64,000 bases of DNA, taken from an uncultured Lachnospiraceae bacterium (GTDB lineage: Bacteria > Bacillota > Clostridia > Lachnospirales > Lachnospiraceae). Shown here one piece after another: positions 45,762 to 54,006 of this stretch; position 1 is the first letter of the stretch, and every line of letters starts with the position of its first letter. Where the stretch lies: assembly GCA_944383765.1 (NCBI GenBank), contig CALWQT010000004.1, forward strand, positions 111,581 to 175,580, in the 5' to 3' direction. The notes under the pieces were generated by a model, which did no database searches, was not told where the DNA came from, and worked only from the letters and a program-made list of their open reading frames with translations. The position numbers and the translations under genes were made by a program.

Positions 45762-45866
45762 AAATATATAATAACATTAAAAAAAGAAACAGTCAAGGAA
45801 ATGAAGAGGGAATATGTTGTTAAAATGGCACAAAAAATCAAAAAATATTTTATATATTTATCATAA

Positions 45867-45895
45867 TTGACAACGAAAGGGGTGGATATTATAAT
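45867..45895 (+). promoter_or_regulatory. Consensus promoter of the sugar ABC/kinase/esterase operon
   Basis: Perfect TTGACA, a 17-base spacer and perfect TATAAT. This is a full consensus sigma-70 promoter, so strong repression is needed to keep it off. Confidence 0.92.
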
Positions 45896-45910
45896 GAGAG
45901 CATATCAAAT

Positions 45911-45934
45911 ATAAACGTTTACGCAAACGTTTAT
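45911..45934. promoter_or_regulatory. LacI-type operator, two overlapping AAACGTTT palindromes
   Basis: ATAAACGTTT-ACGC-AAACGTTTAT is a 24-base near-perfect palindrome composed of two AAACGTTT units. It lies about 10 bases after the expected transcription start, where a bound LacI-family repressor would block elongation or initiation. Confidence 0.82.
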
Positions 45935-45976
45935 CAAAAGTGAAAAGCGGATATACCGCAGAAAGAGAGGGAATTT

Positions 45977-46981
45977 ATGAAAAAAATAACAGCACTGGCA
46001 GTGGCAATGACAATGGCAATGTCCATGGCGGCTTGTTCTGGAGGGGATACTGCAGAAACTACAGCAGCCGCAGGGCAGTCTCAGGCAGAAGCATCAGAAA
46101 GTTCTGCTGGTCAGGAAGAGGAGAAAGAGGGAGGCCATATCTTTGGGTATACTTGTATGGATATGACCAATCCATTTCATATTGCCATGAGAGATGCCAT
46201 TCAGGCAAAGGTGGAAGAGAATGGAGATACTCTGATTGCAATTGATGGTCAGCAGAACCAGGCAAAACAAAATGATGTAATTGAAGATTTGATTACGCAG
46301 GGAATTGAAGTGCTGTTTTTGAACCCAGTGGATTCCCAGTCTGTTCAGCCGGCTTTGGAGGCTTGTGCAGAAGCGGGAGTTATCGTAGTGAATGTGGATT
46401 CTGCAGTGGCAGATAGAAGTCTGATTGCTACTTATCTGGCTTCCAATAATAAAGAAGCTGGTAAACAGTGCGGAGAAGAAATTGTAAAGTTATTCCCGGA
46501 TGGTTGTAATATCTGTATCATTGAAAATCCTCTTGCTGAAAGTGTTGTGCAGCGTGTAGCTGGGTTGGAAGAGGCAATTGAGGGCACAGGGTGTGAGATT
46601 ATTGATAGAAAGTCTATTTCAACCATGGACGTGGTACTGCAGAATGCAGAAGATATTTTGACAGCTAATCCGGAAATTGATGTATTTTGGGGATTGAATG
46701 ATGATGTCAGTCTCATTATACAGGGAGCGGTAGAATCAGCTGGAAGAGCAGAGGAAATTAAGGTAATGAGCGTAGATGGATCTCCTTCTGGAAAAACAAG
46801 TGTAGCGGAAGGCGGGCTGTATGCAACAGCGGCTCAGAGCCCGGTATCAATTGGTGAGAAATCTGTGGAGTGTGCATATACAATTTTGGAAGGCGGCAGC
46901 GTGGAAGCAGAATATTCTCTTCCCACTACATTAGTGACACCGGACAATGTAAATGAAATGGATCCTGGAAACTGGGGTTAA
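45977..46981 (+). CDS. Sugar ABC transporter substrate-binding lipoprotein (RbsB-like)
   Basis: The 334-residue lipoprotein has a signal peptide ending in the lipobox SMAAC (Cys19), a Ser/Ala/Glu-rich linker, and a type I periplasmic-binding domain (GYTCMDMTNPFHIAMRDAI, IAIDGQQNQAKQNDVIEDLI, LFLNPVDSQSVQPAL). This pattern matches ribose, autoinducer-2 and galactose binding proteins. It captures the operon's sugar outside the membrane. A stable hairpin follows the gene inside the operon, which would protect this message and raise its level over the membrane subunits. Confidence 0.92.
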   Translation: MKKITALAVAMTMAMSMAACSGGDTAETTAAAGQSQAEASESSAGQEEEKEGGHIFGYTCMDMTNPFHIAMRDAIQAKVEENGDTLIAIDGQQNQAKQNDVIEDLITQGIEVLFLNPVDSQSVQPALEACAEAGVIVVNVDSAVADRSLIATYLASNNKEAGKQCGEEIVKLFPDGCNICIIENPLAESVVQRVAGLEEAIEGTGCEIIDRKSISTMDVVLQNAEDILTANPEIDVFWGLNDDVSLIIQGAVESAGRAEEIKVMSVDGSPSGKTSVAEGGLYATAAQSPVSIGEKSVECAYTILEGGSVEAEYSLPTTLVTPDNVNEMDPGNWG

Positions 46982-46989
46982 TGGCAGGA

Positions 46990-47024
46990 AAAGGGGCGTT
47001 CGGCGGAGAACCGGCGCCCCTTTC
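46990..47024 (+). terminator. Intercistronic hairpin after the binding-protein gene
   Basis: AAAGGGGCG and CGCCCCTTT form a 9-bp stem with an internal TTCGGCGG..CCGG helix, but only TTTC follows. It probably acts as a partial terminator or mRNA stabiliser between the binding-protein gene and the ATPase gene. Confidence 0.65.
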
Positions 47025-47068
47025 TTGATTCGCAAAATCATAGAGTAGTTTGGAAAGGAGAGGATATT

Positions 47069-48556
47069 TTGGCAGAAACATATTTGCTGGAAATGCGGGA
47101 TATACATAAAAGATTTTCAGGAGTTTATGCTTTGAAAGGAGTTTCTCTTCAACTGAGGGCAGGAGAAGTACATGCTCTGTTGGGAGAAAATGGAGCAGGC
47201 AAATCTACTTTAATCAAAATACTGGGAGGCATCTACTCAAAAGATGAAGGAGAAATTCTGGTTGACGGAAAACCGGTAGAAATTAGAAATGTAAAAGATG
47301 CCAGAGAGAATGGAATATCAATTATTCATCAAGAACTGGTGCTGGTTCCCTATCTTTCCGTAATGGAGAATATTTTTCTGGGGCGTGAATTGAAAAAGAA
47401 AAACGGATTGGTAGACAGAGAAAGCATGCTGAAAAGAACAGAAGAGGTTCTTGCTGAATTCGGATTGGCGATTCGTCCTACTGACTTAATTGCAGATTTG
47501 AATATTGCGCAGCAGCAGATGGTAGAGATTGTAAAGGCAATTTCTTTCCATGCCAGAATTGTGGTTATGGATGAACCTACCAGTTCGCTGTCTGATAAAG
47601 AAGTGGATACATTGTTTGAAAGCATACAAAAATTAAAGGCTAAGGGAATCGGAATTATTTATATCTCTCACCGTATGAGTGAACTGGAAGCTATAGTAGA
47701 CCGGGTAACAGTCATGAGAGATGGAGAATATGTAGGAACGAAAGAAACAGCAACGACTAGCAATGATGAATTGATTGCGATGATGGTCGGACGGTCTCTG
47801 AGCCATTATTATACCAGGACATTTAATGCATATGAAGAAACCGTATTGAGCGTCAAAAATCTGGAAAGTGATTATGTTCATCAAATTAGTTTTGATCTGA
47901 AGAAGGGAGAGATTTTAGGCTTTGCCGGATTAGTAGGAGCAGGACGAAGCGAGACGATGAAGGCAATTTTCGGATTAGATAAAGTCAGATCTGGCAGTAT
48001 TCAGTTAGAAGGTAAAGAACTGGCAGGCAGGAGAACGGAAGAGATTCTTGGGTTGGGAATTAGTTTTGTTCCGGAAAACAGAAAAGAAGAAGGTATTTTT
48101 CCAGATATGAGCATTCAGTTTAATATGACGCTCAAAGTTTTGAAAGATTTTATCAAAGGAATCCGGGTGAATACAGAAAAAGAGCAGGGAATTGTTTCCA
48201 AGTATATGGCAGAACTTTCGGTAAAAGCTCCGGACAGTGAAACTCCGATCCGGTCTTTGTCGGGAGGAAATCAACAGAAAGTGATTATGGGGAGCTGGCT
48301 TGCATCCAGACCTAAAGTACTGATTTTAGATGAACCTACCAGAGGAATTGATGTAGGATCGAAAAGTGAAATTTATGCTATCATGAATGAACTGGCGAAG
48401 AGTGGAGTTTCTATTATCATGGTTTCTTCTGAACTACCAGAGGTAATCAATATGAGTGACCGCATTATTGTCATGTGTGATGGAAGAATTACTGGAGAAT
48501 TGAGCCATGAAGAAGCGTCGCAGGAAGAGATTATGCAGCGCGCAGTAAAAATATAA
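47069..48556 (+). CDS. Sugar ABC transporter ATP-binding protein (RbsA/MglA type)
   Basis: The 495-residue ATPase has two fused nucleotide-binding domains. The first has Walker A GENGAGKSTLIK and Walker B VVMDEPTSSLS; its signature is LNIAQQQMVEI. The second has GLVGAGRSETMK (degenerate Walker A), signature LSGGNQQKV and ILDEPTRGIDVG. This arrangement is typical of ribose- and galactose-type importers. The start is TTG, with AAGGAGAGG seven bases upstream. It follows the binding-protein gene by 87 bases and is followed by the permease. Confidence 0.95.
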   Translation: MAETYLLEMRDIHKRFSGVYALKGVSLQLRAGEVHALLGENGAGKSTLIKILGGIYSKDEGEILVDGKPVEIRNVKDARENGISIIHQELVLVPYLSVMENIFLGRELKKKNGLVDRESMLKRTEEVLAEFGLAIRPTDLIADLNIAQQQMVEIVKAISFHARIVVMDEPTSSLSDKEVDTLFESIQKLKAKGIGIIYISHRMSELEAIVDRVTVMRDGEYVGTKETATTSNDELIAMMVGRSLSHYYTRTFNAYEETVLSVKNLESDYVHQISFDLKKGEILGFAGLVGAGRSETMKAIFGLDKVRSGSIQLEGKELAGRRTEEILGLGISFVPENRKEEGIFPDMSIQFNMTLKVLKDFIKGIRVNTEKEQGIVSKYMAELSVKAPDSETPIRSLSGGNQQKVIMGSWLASRPKVLILDEPTRGIDVGSKSEIYAIMNELAKSGVSIIMVSSELPEVINMSDRIIVMCDGRITGELSHEEASQEEIMQRAVKI

Positions 48557-48589
48557 TATAAGAAAGATACGAGGAAGGAGTTTATATTC

Positions 48590-49573
48590 ATGGAAAGAAT
48601 GACAATGAAAGATAAACTGTTTGGAAGCAGTAAGGCATATTTAAAAAGAAATGCCGGGATACTTATCGGTCTGCTGGCAATCTGTGTGGTGATTTCTTTG
48701 CAATCTCCCCAGTTTTTAACTCAGAAAAATATTATGAATGTGTTAAGACAGATCTCTTCCAATATGTTTTTGGCATGTTCTATGACTATGATTTTAATTG
48801 CCGGCGGCATTGACCTTTCAGTAGGTTCCATGATTGCTATTATAGGAGTTATGGCGGGAACATTTCTTGGTATGGGAATCCCGATTCCTCTGGTTATCCT
48901 GATCTGTTTCGCTATGGGAGGAGTTTTCGGAGCAGTGAATGGTACGATTATTTCCAGAACTACATTACCTCCATTTATCGTGACTTTTTCTATGATGAGT
49001 ATTCTGAGAGGTGCTACTTATGTTTTTACTGGGGGAACAACTGTCAGGATTGATAATCGTTCTTGGATTAATCTTGGGACCGGATATGTGTTTGGTATAG
49101 TTCCACTTCCTGTGGTGTACTTACTGGTAGTTTTGATCATTGTATGGTTGATTTTAAATAAAACAACGTTGGGGCGTCACATCTATGCAGTGGGAGGTAA
49201 TGAAAAAGCAGCAAGATTCAGCGGTATCAATGTAATCAGGGTTCGTATGTTTGTGTACATATTCAGCGGTATTATGGCTGCATTGGCTGGTATGGTACTT
49301 TGTGCCAGAAGTTATTCAGGAAATCCCCTTGCTGGTGATGGAGCAGAAATGGACGCAATTGCTGCCTGTGTTCTGGGAGGAGCATCTATGGCAGGAGGTT
49401 ATGGATATGTAGGAGGAACGCTGATCGGTGCGTTGATTATTGGCTTACTGAATAATGGATTAAATCTGATGAAAATAGATTCTTACTGGCAGATCATTCT
49501 GAAAGGTGTAGTGATTTTAGTGGCAGTATATGTGGATTATTTGAAGAGTATGAAAAAGAATAAAGGAAACTGA
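48590..49573 (+). CDS. Sugar ABC transporter permease (RbsC type)
   Basis: The 327-residue permease forms the membrane channel with about eight to ten helices. LIAGGIDLSVGSMIAIIGVMAG is the conserved RbsC/BPD_transp_2 motif, followed by GTIISRTTLPPFIVTFSMMS and AVGGNEKAARFSGINV, the cytoplasmic coupling loop. An AAGGAG site precedes the ATG. The fused VOC-kinase gene begins within 20 bases of its stop. Confidence 0.95.
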   Translation: MERMTMKDKLFGSSKAYLKRNAGILIGLLAICVVISLQSPQFLTQKNIMNVLRQISSNMFLACSMTMILIAGGIDLSVGSMIAIIGVMAGTFLGMGIPIPLVILICFAMGGVFGAVNGTIISRTTLPPFIVTFSMMSILRGATYVFTGGTTVRIDNRSWINLGTGYVFGIVPLPVVYLLVVLIIVWLILNKTTLGRHIYAVGGNEKAARFSGINVIRVRMFVYIFSGIMAALAGMVLCARSYSGNPLAGDGAEMDAIAACVLGGASMAGGYGYVGGTLIGALIIGLLNNGLNLMKIDSYWQIILKGVVILVAVYVDYLKSMKKNKGN

Positions 49574-49591
49574 CAGAAAGCGGTGTATGAA

Positions 49592-51256
49592 ATGAAGAAA
49601 AAAATAAGCATTCCAACAGCTGTGGTCAGGGTGCAAAATCCAGAAGAAGCAATCAGGTGGTTTTGTGAACATTTTGGATTTGAAACTTTGGTGGCTGGAA
49701 AACGCCCGGGTGTTGTTTTGGGAAATATAAAAATTTTATTTGAATGTTCGAAAGTTCCTGAAACAATTGATCAGAGTAACGGATATTTTTGTGGAGCAGA
49801 ACATATTGCGCTGAATACAGGAGATATCCGAAAGGCTATGGAGTATTGCAGAAAAGAAGGACTTTCGCTGATTGCAGATGGTTCGGAACCTTTTTTTAAT
49901 CCACAGGTATTTGGGGATGGAGAGTGGTATGTAAATGTAGAAAACCCTATGGGGATTAAGCTGGAAATCAGCTCCAAAGTCCATGAAGAAAGTCAGGAGC
50001 AATTGTTTACCGGTCTCGATCATATAGGTGTGCCTTGTGGTGATTTTGAGAAGGAGATAGGTTGTCTGGAACAACTGGGCTTTAAGAAAATATTTGAACC
50101 AGTGGAAAATGATTCAGAATATGATGGAAAAATACGATGCGTTATGATGGAACGGGAAGGAATGGTTCTGGAGGTTTATCAGTTTTTAGATCAGATTCCC
50201 AATTTGAAGAAAGAAGGAAACATCGTTTCTCTGATCTGGAACGGAGGATGGGAGCAAACACCTTCGGGAGTTATGCTGGAACCGGAAGATGACAAAGGAA
50301 TCATGGCTTTAGGAGAGTGCCTGATTGATGTGCTTTGCAAAGAGAAGGACGGAAAAATGAGTATGGAAGGAAATCCTGGTGGAGCACCGGCCAATGTTCT
50401 GGCTATGGCTGCTAAATTAGGTATTTCTGTGTCTATGATCAGTCGTGTGGGCCAGGATGAATTGGGGAACTTTATGAAGCGGCATTTAAGAAAGGCTCAA
50501 ATAGGCTGTGGCTTTGTGGGAGAAGATAAAGACAGCCCTACTACCTTGGCCATGGTTACGTTGGATGAGAAAGGTGATAGAAGTTTTTCATTTTATAGAA
50601 ATGGAACAGCTGATGTCAGACTAAGTGTAGCCCATCTTCCTTTGGAACAAATCCGACAGAGTGCCATCTTTCATTTTGGATCAGTATCGATGACAGAAGA
50701 GCCTGCGGCTGAGGCAACTATAACAGCTGCTAAAGAAGCGAAAAAGGCGGGTATTATAGTGTCATATGACCCAAATCTGAGACCGCTTTTGTGGGAAAAT
50801 CAAGAGACAGCGAAGAAAAAAATATTAGAAGGAATGGAATGGGCCGATCTGGTGAAAGTCTCGGAAGAAGAACTCATTTTCCTTACCGGAGAACAGGATA
50901 TGGGGAAGGGTATGGAGATCCTTTATCAAAAGTATAATCCGCAGTGCTTAGTGGTTACTTTAGGAGAAAAAGGATGTATCTGCAGAAATGTAAAAGGTTT
51001 TTTTGAAGCTAAGGCTTATCAGACAGGATGTATTGATACCACAGGAGCAGGAGATGCATTTTGGGGCGCTTTTTTAGGGCGTATTCTGAATACGGGAAAG
51101 CATATGCAAGATATGGATGCCGAGGAAATTGAGGATATCTTGAAATATTCCTGTGCAGCGGGAAGTCTGGCTACAGCCAAAAAGGGAGCCATCCCTGCTA
51201 TGCCAGCAGATGGAGAGATTAGAGATTGCATGAACAAAGGTAAACTGATCCAGTAG
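49592..51256 (+). CDS. Fusion of VOC-type modules with a PfkB-family sugar kinase
   Basis: The 554-residue protein combines two unrelated folds. The first 200 residues hold three beta-alpha-beta-like VOC modules (about 5-52, 69-127, 140-198). Metal-ligand candidates are His in AEHIALNTGDI and Glu in IKLEIS (module 2), His in DHIGVPC and Glu in VLEVYQF (module 3); module 1 lacks the His. From about residue 237 a complete PfkB kinase follows: ALGECLIDVL, NPGGAPANVLAMAAKLG (fructokinase-like), and DTTGAGDAFWGAF with the catalytic Asp. ATG 49592 and GTG 49583 are both possible starts; binding sites are weak. It presumably phosphorylates the imported sugar; the VOC part could isomerise, epimerise or oxidise it. 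Confidence 0.85.
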   Translation: MKKKISIPTAVVRVQNPEEAIRWFCEHFGFETLVAGKRPGVVLGNIKILFECSKVPETIDQSNGYFCGAEHIALNTGDIRKAMEYCRKEGLSLIADGSEPFFNPQVFGDGEWYVNVENPMGIKLEISSKVHEESQEQLFTGLDHIGVPCGDFEKEIGCLEQLGFKKIFEPVENDSEYDGKIRCVMMEREGMVLEVYQFLDQIPNLKKEGNIVSLIWNGGWEQTPSGVMLEPEDDKGIMALGECLIDVLCKEKDGKMSMEGNPGGAPANVLAMAAKLGISVSMISRVGQDELGNFMKRHLRKAQIGCGFVGEDKDSPTTLAMVTLDEKGDRSFSFYRNGTADVRLSVAHLPLEQIRQSAIFHFGSVSMTEEPAAEATITAAKEAKKAGIIVSYDPNLRPLLWENQETAKKKILEGMEWADLVKVSEEELIFLTGEQDMGKGMEILYQKYNPQCLVVTLGEKGCICRNVKGFFEAKAYQTGCIDTTGAGDAFWGAFLGRILNTGKHMQDMDAEEIEDILKYSCAAGSLATAKKGAIPAMPADGEIRDCMNKGKLIQ

Positions 51257-51283
51257 ATTCATAAAAAGAAAGGAAGTAAGGAT

Positions 51284-52108
51284 ATGGCTTTTTTTCAAGT
51301 AAATTTTTTTTCGCCTACGTTATGTTTTAATACGGATATTAACGTATTTATTCCTACCCCTAACTCTGATGAAATTTTAAATAATAAGAAATCAGATTAT
51401 TTGTATAATGGGGCAAAATTTCAGGTTCTGTATCTTCTTCACGGAGCATATGGGGATTATACAGACTGGATGAGACTGACTAGCATAGAAAAATATGCTC
51501 AGGAACATAAACTGGCGGTAGTAATGCCGTCTGCTTCCAATAGTTTTTATCAGGATATGCAAAAAGGAAGCGCATATCTTACTTATTTGACAGAAGAACT
51601 TCCTCAGTTTGTCAATAAGTTGTTTCCGATAAGTAAAAAAAGAGAAAATACTTTTGTTGCAGGACTTTCCATGGGAGGATATGGAGCTGTGAAGTTAGCA
51701 ATGGAAAAACCGGAACAGTATGTAGCATGCGCTTCTTTGTCGGGAGCTGTGGATCTTTGCATGGTACGAGACCAGATTGCATCAGGAGAGATAGGAGGCC
51801 CTTTCCGGTGGGATGATATTTTTGGCAATGCAGAAACCATAGAAGGTACGGATGCAGATTTGTTTGCTCTGATAGAAAAAAGACAAAAGGAAAACGCATC
51901 ATTACCTAAAATTTTTATGAGTTGTGGAACAGAAGATTTTATCTATCCAGTTAATCAGAGAGCAAAATCCAGATTGGAAAAAATGGGAGTGGATTTGACA
52001 TATGAGGAATATCCGGGAATTCATGATTGGGATTATTGGGATCTTCATATTCAGGACGTGATGAATTGGCTTCCCCTTCAGAATAATTCGGTAAAGGAGG
52101 AAATGTAA
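51284..52108 (+). CDS. Alpha/beta-hydrolase esterase (EstA/FrmB-like), first of a tandem pair
   Basis: The 274-residue esterase has the S-formylglutathione hydrolase/tributyrin esterase fold: LYLLHGAYGDYTDWMR (oxyanion side), nucleophile Ser129 in GLSMGGYGA, Asp218 in CGTEDF and His247 in GIHDWDYW. There is no signal peptide, so it acts in the cytoplasm. It probably removes an acyl group (acetyl or aromatic) from the imported compound. AAAGGAAG precedes the ATG. It is clearly homologous to the next gene and ends one base before it. Confidence 0.87.
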   Translation: MAFFQVNFFSPTLCFNTDINVFIPTPNSDEILNNKKSDYLYNGAKFQVLYLLHGAYGDYTDWMRLTSIEKYAQEHKLAVVMPSASNSFYQDMQKGSAYLTYLTEELPQFVNKLFPISKKRENTFVAGLSMGGYGAVKLAMEKPEQYVACASLSGAVDLCMVRDQIASGEIGGPFRWDDIFGNAETIEGTDADLFALIEKRQKENASLPKIFMSCGTEDFIYPVNQRAKSRLEKMGVDLTYEEYPGIHDWDYWDLHIQDVMNWLPLQNNSVKEEM

Positions 52109-52109
52109 T

Positions 52110-52886
52110 ATGGCACACATTGATTGCAGTTTCTATTCTCCCAGTTTAAGGAAAAATGCACATTTGATTGTATATATTCCAACTACCAGTGCAGATGATT
52201 ACCTGATGGAAGTGAAAACAGATTATTTTGAGAAAGATAAAAGATTCCCAGTGTTGTATTTGCTCCATGGCAGCTACGGAGACTGTACAGATTGGCATCG
52301 CTTTACGGGAATTGAACGATATGCCCAGGAAAAAGAGATAGCTGTAGTCATGCCTTCGGCAGAAAACAGCAGTTATACGAATATGGAACATGGAGAAGCA
52401 TACCTTACTTATATCACGGAGGAATTGCCGGAATTTTTAAATAAGATTTTTCCGTTCAGCAGAAAGAGAGAGGATACGTTCATTGCCGGACTTTCTATGG
52501 GAGGTTATGGGGCTTTTCGCTGTGCATTGGAAAAAACGGAATTATATGGGAAAGCAGCCTCTCTTTCAGGTGCGTTGGACCAATCCAAGCTGGCAGATAT
52601 GCCTCATGGCAGAAAAATGCCAAAGTCTTATGTGGGGGCAGTCGGATTTCAGCATGATTCGGATAATAATCTGTTGAATCTATTGGAGAAAAGAGTTTGT
52701 GAAAAAAGAGAATTACCTAAATTGTATATGACTTGCGGAACAGAAGATCCGTTATTTGAAGCAGGAGAATCGTTTTATCGGAAAGCAAGGGAATTGGCAG
52801 TTCCGGTGGCGTACGAGACCCATCCGGGTGTCCATGATTGGAATTTTTGGGACAGATATATTAAAGATGTACTTTGTTGGTTATGA
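52110..52886 (+). CDS. Alpha/beta-hydrolase esterase (EstA/FrmB-like), second of a tandem pair
   Basis: The 258-residue paralogue of the previous esterase conserves the same catalytic residues (Ser129 in GLSMGGYGA, Asp213 in CGTEDP, His242 in GVHDWNFW) and near-identical flanks such as LYLLHGSYGDCTDW. The regions around residues 155-185 differ between the copies, which suggests different acyl or sugar specificity rather than simple redundancy. AAGGAGG is inside the end of the first esterase. It is the last gene of the operon. Confidence 0.87.
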   Translation: MAHIDCSFYSPSLRKNAHLIVYIPTTSADDYLMEVKTDYFEKDKRFPVLYLLHGSYGDCTDWHRFTGIERYAQEKEIAVVMPSAENSSYTNMEHGEAYLTYITEELPEFLNKIFPFSRKREDTFIAGLSMGGYGAFRCALEKTELYGKAASLSGALDQSKLADMPHGRKMPKSYVGAVGFQHDSDNNLLNLLEKRVCEKRELPKLYMTCGTEDPLFEAGESFYRKARELAVPVAYETHPGVHDWNFWDRYIKDVLCWL

Positions 52887-52891
52887 AAGAA

Positions 52892-52926
52892 AAGGCGGAG
52901 TTCGGCATTGAGCCGGACTCCGCCTT
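52892..52926 (+). terminator. Rho-independent terminator after the esterase pair
   Basis: AAGGCGGAGTTCGGC and GCCGGACTCCGCCTT pair along almost their full length (one T-G wobble) around a five-base loop, followed by CTTG. The T-tract is short. Confidence 0.78.
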
Positions 52927-52954
52927 CTTGTATCAATTTTCTGTATCGGAAATC

Positions 52955-52983
52955 TTGAAAGCACAGGAATGATATGGTAGAAT
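52955..52983 (+). promoter_or_regulatory. Promoter of the pyr operon
   Basis: TTGAAA, a 17-base spacer and TAGAAT give a leader of about 78 bases before pyrF. No PyrR-binding attenuator is seen in it. Confidence 0.65.
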
Positions 52984-53067
52984 AGACAGGATATAAATAC
53001 AATGGGTGGTTTGCAGACTGAAGTGCAAAACACAGAAAAAATAAACAGGAAATAGAAGGAGGACGCC

Positions 53068-53985
53068 ATGATCAACCGTCTGGTACAAAAGATTCAGAAG
53101 ACAAAAGCCCCTATCTGTGTTGGGTTGGATCCGATGCTGGATTATATCCCCGACCAGCTGAAAAAAAAGGCATTTGAAGAATATGGGGAGACGTTGAAAG
53201 GGGCAGCAGAAGCAATTTGGCAGTTTAACAAAGAAATCATAGACCATACATGGGATCTTATCCCAGCAGTGAAGCCTCAGATTGCCATGTATGAACAGTT
53301 CGGAATAGAAGGACTGATGGTATATCAGAAGACGGTGGACTATTGCCAGCAGAAGGGGCTGATCGTGATCGGAGATGCAAAAAGAGGAGATATTGGTTCT
53401 ACTTCAGCTGCATATGCGACTGCCCACATTGGCACTGTACAGGTGGGAAGCCAGACATTGTCAGCATTCCATACAGATATGCTTACTGTGAATCCATACC
53501 TGGGTACGGATGGTGTTAAGCCTTTTGTGGATGTATGTAATAAAGAAGATAAGGGAATCTTTGTGCTGGTCAAAACCTCCAATCCTTCCAGCGGAGAGTT
53601 TCAGGACAGATTGATTGATGGCCGTCCTCTGTATGAGCTGGTAGCCGAAAAAGTAGTAGAATGGGGAAAGACTTCTATGGACGGGGAGTACAGCAATGTG
53701 GGAGCCGTTGTGGGAGCCACTTATCCGGAGATGAGCCGTATTTTGAGAAAATTAATGCCGAATACCTATTTCCTGGTTCCGGGTTACGGAGCTCAGGGAG
53801 GTACAGCGGAAGACCTGAAGCCTTGCTTTAATGAAGACGGTCTGGGAGCAATTGTAAATTCATCCAGAGGAATTATTGCGGCATATAAAAAGGCTCCTTA
53901 TGATAAGTTCGGACCGGAACATTTTGCAGAAGCTTCCAGACAGGCAGTGCTCGATATGGTTGCCGATATCAACCGGGTATTATAA
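53068..53985 (+). CDS. pyrF: Orotidine 5'-phosphate decarboxylase
   Basis: The 305-residue enzyme converts OMP to UMP, the last step of the pathway. It is the longer type 2 form: VGLDPMLDYIP at the N-terminus, KPQIAMYEQFG, and VIGDAKRGDIGST with the catalytic Asp-Lys-Asp. AGGAGG precedes the ATG. It is the first gene of a pyr operon although its step is last. Confidence 0.95.
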   Translation: MINRLVQKIQKTKAPICVGLDPMLDYIPDQLKKKAFEEYGETLKGAAEAIWQFNKEIIDHTWDLIPAVKPQIAMYEQFGIEGLMVYQKTVDYCQQKGLIVIGDAKRGDIGSTSAAYATAHIGTVQVGSQTLSAFHTDMLTVNPYLGTDGVKPFVDVCNKEDKGIFVLVKTSNPSSGEFQDRLIDGRPLYELVAEKVVEWGKTSMDGEYSNVGAVVGATYPEMSRILRKLMPNTYFLVPGYGAQGGTAEDLKPCFNEDGLGAIVNSSRGIIAAYKKAPYDKFGPEHFAEASRQAVLDMVADINRVL

Positions 53986-54006
53986 TCAGGGAACAGGAGG
54001 CAGACC

